Origin: Allygus modestus
Taxonomy: Eukaryota > Arthropoda > Insecta > Hemiptera > Cicadellidae
Assembly: GCA_963675035.1 (NCBI GenBank)
Contig: OY776112.1
Location: forward strand, 375,724,055-375,788,054
Direction of reading: 5' to 3'
Length of the DNA stretch: 64,000 nt
Below, one piece after another: positions 34,101 to 41,599 of the stretch (positions are counted from its first letter, which is position 1; each line of letters opens with the position of its first letter). The translations under genes and the position numbers were made by a program. The notes beneath the pieces were generated by a model. It saw only the letters and a list, made by a program, of their open reading frames with translations. It was not told the DNA's origin and searched no databases.

Positions 34101-34928
34101 AAGTACATCGCGGACTACTTCACTCATGAGGGAATCAAATTAGAGAAAGACAAAATTGTTAAGAATGGGGGTTTAAGACAATTGGCTAAATTAATGTTAA
34201 ATTCATTTTGGGGAAAGTTCGGGCAGAGGGAGAACCAAACCAAGGCAATGATTGTCAGAGATCCCAAAACACTCTTTGAAATGCTGACAAGTCCCGACGT
34301 ACAAGTAAACCGAATTCAGACTGTTAATAAAGAAGTGGTGGTAGTTAGCTGGAAGTACCTGGAGGAAGTCGGTAAGCCCTTGAGAAATGTCAATGTAGTG
34401 ATCGCTGCCTACACTACAGCTCAGGCTAGGTTGAAACTCTATGAACATCTGGAGGCCTTGGGCGGTCAGGTGCTCTACTACGACACGGACAGCTGTATCT
34501 ATTTCTACAGGGGAGGTTTGTATAGAGTCCCTACGGGAGATTACCTCGGGGAAATGACAGATGAATTGGTAGGTGATTACGGGCCTGGATCTTTCATCGT
34601 TGAATTCGTTTCTGGGGGGCCAAAAACTTACGCGTACCTTGTCTGGTCAACCAAAGAACAATGTTTGAAAACCGTTTGTAAAATCAAGGGCCTCACCCTC
34701 AATATGAAGACTTCCGAAACGTTAAACTTTGAAGCTCTGAAAAAGATGGTCCTTAGTGAAACAGCTGAAATACTAGAAATTGAAGAGAATAGAATCAGAA
34801 GGACTAAAGACCGCGACATTGTAACTGTAAGCGAAACTAAAGTTTTCAAAATTACTGGACCAAAGAGGAATTTTGAGGGAGAGTACGACACCCTGCCTTA
34901 CGGCTACAAAATTCAAAGACTTGAGTAA
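31170..34928 (+). CDS. Protein-primed family B DNA polymerase (Maverick PolB)
   Basis: 1252-aa replicase, full length and open, with all exonuclease (FFDLET, AHNGQGFDF, YCISD) and polymerase motifs (DVCSLYP, LMLNSFWGKFG, YYDTDS) intact. It has the same extra parts as the MavA copy: an OTU-protease-like Cys/His pair (DNLCLPRAL, GHYNVI), a zinc-binding Cys region at about 278-370 and a Vsr-like EFHGCYWHGC segment. It differs from MavA mainly by scattered substitutions and a short in-frame indel near residue 131, so both copies descend from a recent common ancestor. A gap of 173 bp with a GC hairpin separates it from BRO. Confidence 0.96.
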   Translation: MASVVEPVEVLSDEQAYVKKFHLYGTKTIFKFSNPPPDTSEIDWLRQGFAKIVNEMKGQAHENDQLGFTLQSLNLKGRDPGFVAFRPAGEIEEDILWQIFGGIVQSNSESIKSTDTFKVECTRVNLPVGSGTRKRPGIFNNFEEECKARRGIVVINNKDNLCLPRALVVAIAHATKDPQYKAIRQDDKKRQTVRAQELIRRARVEMSEDGAGIPELEKFQDLLKDFKITVFNYDRKGRDVYFEGRVENAKFQINLLFHNGHYNVITSLTAAFACAYFCEACHVPYDHKAKHRCSNICSQCQTISPPCKEEHGGIVCPKCNMTLRNQWCFTAHQVDRCKEVKKCPDCGKLIWIRDRSTPHKCGEVYCKPCGSFQDPNHKCFMQRDEGKPKHKDYLFIFFDLETRQDESLPSDPEQKLHKVNLCVSQQFCFNCIESRFCMTCRNRTRVFNSDPVKDFMEYVMEVRKQFKNVCVIAHNGQGFDFQFLLKYVLEQTKFTPDLVMRGTKIILMEMDNVRFVDSLNYFPMALAALPNAFDLPPERKKGYFPHLFNTLANQDYVGPMPDKQYYCPGSMFEKSHKAFEEWYNARVAENYVFDFKKEILEYCISDVEILAQACLKFRSIFLKECNVDPFLEAVTIASACNLTFRRNFLKPNTIGLIPKNGYRLVDHQSAIAIQWLSWEEEKREVRIEHAGRSKEVKINGLKVDGFDGENIYEFHGCYWHGCPKCFPYNREAPLKEDPSDSLHLRYERTKSKISKFNDYEEVEMWECEFRKVKKVQKLTHLDSLPILNTLPLDPRNAFFGGRTGNSKTYHKCEGEETIQYVDVCSLYPYVCKYGKYPLGHPTIYVGDRECRQRGLGVDGLMKCKVLPPRDLYHPVLPAKMNKKLMFALCRTCGETQNQGECFHESEERALVGTWTMDEVRKAVEKGSVVLDIYKLWEYKMATYEKGGLFTDFINKFLKMKQEASGYPSWCETEQDKDKYIADYFTHEGIKLEKDKIVKNGGLRQLAKLMLNSFWGKFGQRENQTKAMIVRDPKTLFEMLTSPDVQVNRIQTVNKEVVVVSWKYLEEVGKPLRNVNVVIAAYTTAQARLKLYEHLEALGGQVLYYDTDSCIYFYRGGLYRVPTGDYLGEMTDELVGDYGPGSFIVEFVSGGPKTYAYLVWSTKEQCLKTVCKIKGLTLNMKTSETLNFEALKKMVLSETAEILEIEENRIRRTKDRDIVTVSETKVFKITGPKRNFEGEYDTLPYGYKIQRLE

Positions 34929-34947
34929 AACAACACCGGAAGTGCAA

Positions 34948-34968
34948 GGGGGGGTGAAACGCCCCCCC
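34948..34968. promoter_or_regulatory. GC-rich hairpin after PolB
   Basis: GGGGGGGTGAAACGCCCCCCC stem-loop 20 bp after the PolB stop, followed by TAACCCATAATGAG. A second copy with the same tail lies inside the BRO frame at 35282-35300. Candidate transcript-end or regulatory structure. Confidence 0.5.
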
Positions 34969-35101
34969 TAACCCATAATGAGTCATACTTTCCCCTTCCG
35001 CGGATCGCTCTACCTCGGTCACTTTTGCCGCTGCTCCTGCCAAGGTAAGACGTGTCCTTACGTTGCTCTGATCTGTTCTATTGCACAATACTTGATATAA
35101 A

Positions 35102-35932
35102 ATGTCTCACTTAACTTCTTATATATTTAATAACCAGGCCGTTGCTGTCCTGTTTGACAGAGAAAATAATCCTTGGTTCAAAGCAAAAGATGTTGCTCAA
35201 ATCCTAAACTATCAAGATACAAAGCACGCAATCCGTACCCATGTAAGAGAAAAACACCGCAAAAATTTACTGGAAGTACGAGGGGGCGAAACGCCCCCCC
35301 TAACCCATAATGAGAAACATACAATCTTTCTTAGCGAGCCAGGTCTTTATTCGCTAATTTTAAAATCCAAATTGCCCATTGCTGAGAAATTCCAAGGCTG
35401 GGTTTTTGAAGAAGTCCTGCCTTCCATTAGAAAGTATGGAATGTATAAAATCCAACAAAAAAATAATCAGTTGTTACAATCACTTACAAAATCACTGGAA
35501 ATTAACCAACAGCTAGCTCAAATTAACTCAGAATTTAAAACTGCAAACGATATAATGTGTGAAGAAAACCAGTCACTGAATGAGTTGTTGACTGAGCAGG
35601 CACCGAAGGTTGCTGTGATGTCAGACGACGATGGACTAAAACATGTTTTATGTGTCCTTATTAAAGAAACCCTTCTAGAGCTGTACGGAGTCTGCGAGTA
35701 CAAATGTATTCGCATACAAAAAAGAAAATTTAACGAAGCTCTCATTAAAGCCAAAAATGAAGGTTTCGTACCTTGTTTCATCAAGTCTCCTGTTCCTAAT
35801 GGGATTAATGTACTTAACAAAGCAAAAGAAGTAATGCAGAGTTTTGGTATGCACTTTGACTCTGCATACAACAACATCCTAACTTCTCACAATTTTGTAA
35901 ATATAGTTGAGCATGTCTTGGACAATGCATAA
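35102..35932 (+). CDS. BRO-N domain protein
   Basis: 276 aa, same length as the MavA copy and open throughout. BRO-N at about 1-113 (WFKAKDVA, EPGLYSLILKSKLPIAEKF), central coiled coil, conserved C-terminal region. The hairpin-bearing stretch encoding RGGETPPLTHNEK sits within BRO-N and looks like a mobile repeat absorbed in frame, since the same DNA is found outside the gene. Probable DNA-binding regulator. Confidence 0.88.
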   Translation: MSHLTSYIFNNQAVAVLFDRENNPWFKAKDVAQILNYQDTKHAIRTHVREKHRKNLLEVRGGETPPLTHNEKHTIFLSEPGLYSLILKSKLPIAEKFQGWVFEEVLPSIRKYGMYKIQQKNNQLLQSLTKSLEINQQLAQINSEFKTANDIMCEENQSLNELLTEQAPKVAVMSDDDGLKHVLCVLIKETLLELYGVCEYKCIRIQKRKFNEALIKAKNEGFVPCFIKSPVPNGINVLNKAKEVMQSFGMHFDSAYNNILTSHNFVNIVEHVLDNA

Positions 35933-36425
35933 GTTCCCACTGTATGTATGTGTGTGTGTGTGTGAATGAAGGTCCCTGGCGCGGGTGACGAAAAGCCCCG
36001 TAAACCTGAAAGGGGGTCTAGTAGATTGAGCCGCTTGGCTAACACCCAGGCTACTCCTTCGAACGGTCTATGTATGAATGAGGGGTCTTACAGACCTCGG
36101 GTGAATGAAGGACTTTGTAAATCGAGTAGTCTAGACTACTCCTTGGAACAGTCCGTACGGTGGGGACTTGTAAAATTAAAATAAAAAAATAAACGGGGGA
36201 GGCAACTAGTTTGTTTTCGGAAGGCCTCCACGGGCCATGGCGGTGGAGGAGCCATGGTTCATCTTTAAAAAATCTCTATCCTTTGTTTGCTAAAAAGGGA
36301 GAGGACATTAGTTTGTACTGGGCTACAACCAGGTAATCTGGATTGGCTCACGCACGGAATAATGTTTAACCTGGGTGCACATGCACGGGTGGTCTCAAAC
36401 CCCACTCAAGCAAACAGATACTTAC
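35933..36425. other. Structured intergenic region with palindromes
   Basis: Contains a TG microsatellite (35942-35963), the perfect 18-bp palindrome GAGTAGTCTAGACTACTC (36124-36141), an inverted CCATGG repeat (36235-36257), and repeated ATGAATGAGGGGTC / GTGAATGAAGG units. Equivalent to 2904-3411 in MavA. Confidence 0.45.
35966..36184 (+). CDS. Possible small ORF after BRO (72 aa)
   Basis: Starts with ATGAAGGT just after the TG repeat. Residues about 5-55 (KPRKPE..., RLANTQATPSNGLCMNEGSY, RPRVNEGLCKS) are kept in the MavA frame (3374-3167, minus) with an in-frame indel, but the C-termini differ through a 4-bp frameshift. This could be a real small protein or an accident of conserved structured DNA; I lean to the latter. 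Confidence 0.25.
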   Translation: MKVPGAGDEKPRKPERGSSRLSRLANTQATPSNGLCMNEGSYRPRVNEGLCKSSSLDYSLEQSVRWGLVKLK

Positions 36426-36644
36426 TTATTCCGAGTATACGGGGTTCATCACAGCGTACACAGGGTTTCTAGGCGGTAGCGGTGGTGGGCAAGGTGGTCG
36501 CTGAGGCGGTTGCGACGACACCGGCTTGACCTCCTCGTACAGGGGCTCCTCCTCACGACGATAGGTGACCGTCGGGGTAGGTGGGGCCCGAGGCACCCTG
36601 GTGCAGGACACAGCGTAGCCAAAACACACCAACACAGCAGACAT
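36426..36644 (-). CDS. Small opposite-strand protein with SH3-ligand, NPxY and YEEV motifs
   Basis: 72 aa, homologue of the MavA 66-aa protein. Features: N-terminal hydrophobic Cys-containing segment (MSAVLVCFGYAVSC), LYEEV at about residues 35-39 (close to the Src-family SH2 ligand YEEI), a proline cluster with PPPLPPRNP, then NPVY and NPVY near the C-terminus. It faces integrase head-to-head across about 217 bp, so the two may share a divergent promoter. No known family recognised; the motif set suggests interaction with SH2, SH3 and PTB-domain host proteins at membranes. Confidence 0.65.
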   Translation of the reverse strand: MSAVLVCFGYAVSCTRVPRAPPTPTVTYRREEEPLYEEVKPVSSQPPQRPPCPPPLPPRNPVYAVMNPVYSE

Positions 36645-36861
36645 CTCGATCAGTACTGACCGAGCGTTACCACGGTGAGCGTTATCAAACAGGACGCTGA
36701 GGTTTTGATAACGAATATGGCGTGGTGCCTGATAAGCTCTTTAGCAGACAAGCTATTTGTCTTTGCCATATTTGTTACGAGCCTTGTATTTATCTATATA
36801 ATGAGAATCACCGATGTTAGTATAAAACTAGTGTCCTCAGAATAATCGTATCATTAGTAAA

Positions 36862-37788
36862 ATGGACGGTAAGACAGCTATAGCTGAGGAGCTGCACAGA
36901 CCTGCCAGGAGAAACTATTCCAGGCGTAAAGTCACCCTTAAGGGTTTAAGGGACCTTTATCAGGCTGATCTCGTTGAAATGAAGCCTTATGCGAAAACTA
37001 ACAAAGGCTACAAATATATTCTTACCATGATTAACTGTTTGTCAAAACTAGCTTTTGCCGTACCTCTAAAAGACAAGTCAGGGCCAGAAGTGGCAAAGGC
37101 ACTCGCTCCTATCTTAGCTAAGTATAAAATGAAAAACTTTCACACAGACCAGGGTACCGACTTTTTCAATAAACATGTAAACGCGTTAATGAAGAAATAC
37201 AAAATCAACCATTACCATACATTTTCCGAACTTAAGGCTAGTATAGTAGAAAGACTGAACAGAACGATTAAGACAAAAATGTACAAGTTATTTACTGCCA
37301 GAGGTAGTTATGAGTGGGTAAGTCTATTGCCAGAAATCATAAAATCTTACAACAACACAAAGCACAGAACTATAGGTATGAAACCCAAGGATGTAAGACA
37401 GAAACATGTCAAAGACATTCTAAATAAAATAAATAAAGTTAAAAAACCCAAACATAAAATCCTTAGACAAAAATTAAAATTAGGTGACAGTGTTAGAATC
37501 AGTAAAGCTAAAAGAGTGTTTAAAAAAGGCTATTTGCCAAATTGGACAAATGAGACGTTTACAGTATATGCGATTAAACCAACAAGACCAATAACATACA
37601 TATTACAAGACAACAGAGGGGAAATACTTAAAGGTGGGTTTTATGCAGAAGAAATTAGCAAATCAAAAACCGGTGACATTTATTTAGTTGAAAGAGTTTT
37701 AAAAAGGAAAGGAGACAGACTCTTTGTACGCTGGAAGGGGTATGATAGCAGCCATGACAGTTGGATTGACTCCAAGGACTTGGTGTGA
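36862..37788 (+). CDS. Maverick integrase with chromodomain
   Basis: 308-aa rve integrase, intact. Triad D36, D96, E130; C-terminal chromodomain (ERVLKRKGDRLFVRWKGYD). Nearly identical to the MavA copy. It would form a complex on the TIR tips and insert the element with a 6-bp stagger, in keeping with the CAGAAG duplication. The ATPase frame begins 96 bp downstream. Confidence 0.93.
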   Translation: MDGKTAIAEELHRPARRNYSRRKVTLKGLRDLYQADLVEMKPYAKTNKGYKYILTMINCLSKLAFAVPLKDKSGPEVAKALAPILAKYKMKNFHTDQGTDFFNKHVNALMKKYKINHYHTFSELKASIVERLNRTIKTKMYKLFTARGSYEWVSLLPEIIKSYNNTKHRTIGMKPKDVRQKHVKDILNKINKVKKPKHKILRQKLKLGDSVRISKAKRVFKKGYLPNWTNETFTVYAIKPTRPITYILQDNRGEILKGGFYAEEISKSKTGDIYLVERVLKRKGDRLFVRWKGYDSSHDSWIDSKDLV

Positions 37789-37884
37789 TAACGATTGACC
37801 GCTTCATCCGCTCGGTATGTGCTTATCAAGACCACGTCCGGGAAGTATATATCATCTGTAATCAGTAGTGAGTAATCAGTCAGG

Positions 37885-38574
37885 ATGCGGGTTGAGAAGT
37901 AGGAAGTCGAGCTTCCCGTTCAAAACTTTGACCAATATATCGGGTCGGGCATGGTTAAAAAGAATAAACACGGTATTTTATTACCTGATTCAATACGCTG
38001 TATAATATGCGGGCCAAGTTCCTCTGGGAAGACCAATGTTTTATTCAATTTATTGTTTGACCCAAACGGCTTAAGATTTGAAAATGTCTACGTTTTTTCA
38101 AAGTCCCTCTATCAGCCCAAGTACGAATTTCTAAAGAAGGTAATGCCCAAGGAGGTTGGTTATTTCGCGTATGATGACAATAGTCTAGTTGTACATCCAA
38201 ACGAAGCTAAACCAAACTCTATAATGATCTTTGACGATATTTACTGTGAAAAACATGACCATATACGCAGTTATTTCACTATGGGTAGACATTAAAATAT
38301 AGATACATTTTATTTAGGGCAGACATACAGTGCTATACCCAAACAGCTGGTGAGGGACAACTGTAACTTTGTTATTTTATTCAAACAAGACGAAAGGAAC
38401 CTAAGACATGTGTACAACGATCATGTCACTACCGACATGTCCTTTGACAAATTTAAAGAGTTGTGCGCTCGGGCGTGGCGAGATAACTTTGGATTCCTTG
38501 TGATTGACAAGACTCTAGACCCTTATAAGGGAAGGTACAGAGTAGGGATGGACAGTTTTATAACAGAAGTGTAA
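37885..38574 (+). pseudogene. Packaging ATPase, interrupted by two nonsense codons
   Basis: Homologue of the intact 229-aa ATPase of MavA. In-frame TAG at 37900-37902 (codon 6) and TAA at 38293-38295 (codon 137). MavA has CAG and CAA at these positions, so both are C-to-T changes. There is no frameshift, and Walker A (GPSSSGKT) and Walker B (SIMIFDDI) are kept. An internal ATG at 37951 could restart after the first stop, but the second stop still cuts the fold. Packaging from this copy would need help from another one. Confidence 0.9.
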
Positions 38575-39725
38575 TGGTACGCATCTACACGTACAACGAT
38601 TTAAGAGGCTTTAACGCTAAACTCCATAATGTCAAGTCAAACTTGTGCTCTTTTTATTACAAGGACAAGAAGAAATTCTGTAGAAACTACTGCAGTAATA
38701 AACCCCCTCATGGGTACCAGCTTAACAAAAGATGCTGGAGACATAAAAAACTAAAAAGATCCGCTGTGATACCTCCTGTAGTTTTATTAATTATATCTGC
38801 GAGTGAGAGAACCTATAACCGAGATACATGGCTTAGTTTTATGAACAAATGCGAAGAAAAAAACGTTCCTTTGGAACTTGTAATATATCACGAAGATATG
38901 TACAACTGTACCGTGCAAGACCCACAAAATATGATATCTAGATTCAGGCCGTTCCCCGAGTTCTTTGGGCAAGTTTTGCCTTTACGGAACTTGCACGGAA
39001 GTGTTAATTTTACACAAATCTGTAATGAAATGCTGCAATACGGATGTAAGATCCCATTTGCTTCACGGTGTATACTTCTGACAGAACGCAGTATTCCTAT
39101 AAGATCACCAATGACAGTCTATAAAAAAGCTTCAAGCTTAAAATGTCACATCGATATTAGTTATAATATCGGATACACGAACGTACCTCCTAGTGTCCCT
39201 CGATGCAACAGGAATAAACCGTTTAACGGTGTTAATAACCTATGCCAGGGGTTGTATACTACAGAGTTTCTCAAACTGGCCCTGCCCACACTACCAGTAC
39301 AGTGCGAGAGATTCGGTATAAGTCTAAACAATGGCGTGTACAGTGTAACAAACAGAGTGCTATTTGACCAGTGGAGAGCGTTCACAGGCGCGAACCCGAG
39401 CGAATTCTGGCTTTTAAATTCTTATTTACTGCAACACCTCAACGAGCCTAGGCCTATGGCGTTACTCAGACGATTCATGCAAAACACAATTGAAAGTGAT
39501 AAATACACCGTAGCAGAAATACCTCAATGGAGAGACGGGTGGAAACGTACTTTTGTATTCAGGAGTTTTACCGGTCGTTATGTGATTCCCCGGTTCGATG
39601 CTAGAGAACAAAGGTACTACAGAGGTATGGACTTTAGCGCTGGTGTTTCACTGTTGGATATTATCGAGTTCATACGTAGGCATAAGAGGCGTGCCTTGTT
39701 TTTCAGGCAAGTCGAAATGCCTTAA
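38574..39725 (+). CDS. GT14/core-2-branching-like glycosyltransferase
   Basis: 383 aa, intact; the ATG overlaps the ATPase stop. The layout resembles plant DUF266/GT14 proteins: a first strand VVLLIISASER followed by TWLSFM; then VPLELVIYHED; FFGQVLPL before an Asn/Leu-rich helix (NEMLQYG); CILLTERSIPIRSP, matching the LLSE-x-CIPL motif; and a late QWRDGWKRTFVFRS, matching QWRKGSQWF. The N-terminus has five Cys and a basic stretch (RHKKLKRS); I see no clear transmembrane anchor. If active, it would transfer a sugar, perhaps to virion or host glycans. Alternative: an uncharacterised Maverick protein with chance similarity. Confidence 0.55.
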   Translation: MVRIYTYNDLRGFNAKLHNVKSNLCSFYYKDKKKFCRNYCSNKPPHGYQLNKRCWRHKKLKRSAVIPPVVLLIISASERTYNRDTWLSFMNKCEEKNVPLELVIYHEDMYNCTVQDPQNMISRFRPFPEFFGQVLPLRNLHGSVNFTQICNEMLQYGCKIPFASRCILLTERSIPIRSPMTVYKKASSLKCHIDISYNIGYTNVPPSVPRCNRNKPFNGVNNLCQGLYTTEFLKLALPTLPVQCERFGISLNNGVYSVTNRVLFDQWRAFTGANPSEFWLLNSYLLQHLNEPRPMALLRRFMQNTIESDKYTVAEIPQWRDGWKRTFVFRSFTGRYVIPRFDAREQRYYRGMDFSAGVSLLDIIEFIRRHKRRALFFRQVEMP

Positions 39726-39756
39726 ATCTAGATGCGCTGGTTGAAATCTATCATTT

Positions 39757-40713
39757 ATGACTATGAAGCGGAGCAGTAAACAACAACTGACAAACCGACT
39801 CATAGAGCTACGTAATGCTATTAAGAGAAAGTATAAAATGTTTAAGGAAGGATCCGAGGAAAGTGATATTATGCTTGAGAAACAGTATAAACCAATTATT
39901 CAAGAACTTAGAAAAACAACAACAGTTAGCCCCAACATAAAAACAGAACCCGAAACCTTTAAAGAAGAACCAATGGACTACAATACGACAGATGATGATG
40001 AAGGAGAAGCTGAATTTATTCCGCAGAGTGTATCAACACCTGAAACCAGCGGGGTAAAGCAAATTGTATCGACCCCTTCGGGACTGGAAACAGCGTCTCA
40101 ATATATGGAAAGTCAGTTTAGTAACCCCATGACGGTGAGGTATATGACACTTCTTTTAAAAGATGCTAGCGGTAAGGTCCGAGTTATTGATCATGACTAC
40201 GGCCCTAGATACGAAGGCAGTACATTAATGATGGGAGATAAGGTGTTAGACTTTGACAACGATGGAACTATTCTAATAAACAAAACAAGATATAGTCCTA
40301 CCGAAGGTTTGTATGAGCTCATATTTAAGAGAACCCCTGACGAGAATATATACGATGAAGACGATCTGAAGACCTATAAGAGTATTATTATCGCCACCAA
40401 CGCTCACAAGAGAGGATACAAATTCCACAATCAAATTAGGAGGGACAACAATCTAAAGTACAGAAGAATTATTAAAGATGTATTCCCGGCCAGAGTGGGC
40501 AAGGATCTAGCGTGGAAGAATGCAAAGTCCCGTGATATAATACACTGGGACGACGCCAACGAGTTAGTGGACAGATTACGGCACATAGCCATGTCAACAG
40601 AGACTGGAAACAGAGTCCACGGCAATGAAATACTGAGTATCGTGGAGGAACTAAGGGAGGCCGGCTACATAAAAGGAGTTGGCAACAGTAGATTTAAAGC
40701 ATTATTAAAATGA
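39757..40713 (+). CDS. Conserved arthropod Maverick protein (unknown function)
   Basis: 318 aa. An N-terminal coiled coil (LTNRLIELRNAIKRKYKMF) and an acidic linker (about 65-95) precede a conserved C-terminal domain with LYELIFKRTPDE, LKTYKSIIIATNAHKRGY and KYRRIIKDVF. I know this domain as a recurrent uncharacterised family in arthropod Mavericks (I think it is annotated DUF8207, from memory). It sits between the packaging and capsid genes, so a virion or scaffold role is plausible. Its stop overlaps the next ATG (ATGA). Confidence 0.75.
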   Translation: MTMKRSSKQQLTNRLIELRNAIKRKYKMFKEGSEESDIMLEKQYKPIIQELRKTTTVSPNIKTEPETFKEEPMDYNTTDDDEGEAEFIPQSVSTPETSGVKQIVSTPSGLETASQYMESQFSNPMTVRYMTLLLKDASGKVRVIDHDYGPRYEGSTLMMGDKVLDFDNDGTILINKTRYSPTEGLYELIFKRTPDENIYDEDDLKTYKSIIIATNAHKRGYKFHNQIRRDNNLKYRRIIKDVFPARVGKDLAWKNAKSRDIIHWDDANELVDRLRHIAMSTETGNRVHGNEILSIVEELREAGYIKGVGNSRFKALLK

Positions 40714-41453
40714 CCATTGACAAGTTCGGACGTAGTAGCCGGAAATCCCGAGGTGAGGCCGTCAAGGGCCCCAAGGGAGAGGGTTTCAATTTAACACCCC
40801 AAGGTGACTATGATATGCAAAATAAACGGTTATGTAAATTGGCTACACCGTTACAGCCACTCGACGCTGCTACAAAGAATTATGTTGACCATAAATCTAT
40901 ACCTTCCGACTTTCAGAGGTTCAATATGCAAAACAGAAGATTATGGAGCGTAGCTGACCCCGTGGAGCCCTCGGAGGCAGTAAACTTGGGCATACTAAAA
41001 AAACTAAGTATGACTATCTCCAACGATAAATATGACGCTAATAATAAACAAATAACTAATTTAGCTCTACCAACAGACCCCAGCGATGCAGTTACCAAGT
41101 CGTACGTGGAAAAAGAGATATTGCCTATAACCACTAACCTCGCTAATCAACAGCTTGACTCAACCAGTCTCAAGACCAGACTGTCAAAATGCGAAGGTCT
41201 AATAACTAGTAATAAAGATTTTCACGAGAAACGGTTGAGGAAATTCGGTACCATGGTCTTTAATTATATTAACAGAAAACAAACTGGGAGGTCTGCCATT
41301 CTACCCACAACGGGTGAAAACGATTATTTAAACTGGGAAGATTTGTTTGCTGACGGGTTGGAAGGTGGTGAAGAGCCTGAAGAAGAAGACGTCAAACCTC
41401 TTCCGCCTGATACTTATGACCTCTTTATGACTGAAGAGGGACTGAGTGGTTGA
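40710..41453 (+). CDS. Fibre-like protein with three phage-tail-type repeats
   Basis: 247 aa. Three repeats of about 45-70 residue spacing: YDMQNKRLCKLATPLQPLDA, FNMQNRRLWSVADPVEPSEA and YDANNKQITNLALPTDPSDA, the first and third followed by TK(N/S)YV. This N-x-(K/R)-(I/L)-x-x-L/V-A-x-P-x-(D/E)-(P)-x-D/E-A pattern is known from trimeric phage tail fibres. A GPKGEG collagen-like bit precedes them, and a coiled coil and an acidic tail (EEPEEEDV) follow. Likely an elongated trimeric virion appendage; function inferred. Overlaps the upstream gene by four bases. Confidence 0.7.
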   Translation: MTIDKFGRSSRKSRGEAVKGPKGEGFNLTPQGDYDMQNKRLCKLATPLQPLDAATKNYVDHKSIPSDFQRFNMQNRRLWSVADPVEPSEAVNLGILKKLSMTISNDKYDANNKQITNLALPTDPSDAVTKSYVEKEILPITTNLANQQLDSTSLKTRLSKCEGLITSNKDFHEKRLRKFGTMVFNYINRKQTGRSAILPTTGENDYLNWEDLFADGLEGGEEPEEEDVKPLPPDTYDLFMTEEGLSG

Positions 41454-41505
41454 AACAAATTAAAGAGAATTTTCGTCTTGAGCCAACGGGGATATTTGAT
41501 GATAC
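41447..41505 (+). pseudogene. Duplicated fragment of the metalloproteinase propeptide domain
   Basis: The stretch after the fibre-like gene reads like AAAGAGAATTTTCGTCTTGA...ACGGGG and repeats, with few changes, the DNA of the metalloproteinase at about 41717-41775 (protein QENFRLEPTGFFD). Remnant of a local duplication; it has no start and soon runs into stops. Confidence 0.8.
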
Positions 41506-41599
41506 TTTTCCTTTCCCCTGGTCTCCTCAGGACAGAAGCTGAATATATAATGTCACTTAAACCGGGAAATACCGATTAGTCTACTCCGAACCGTCGAGG

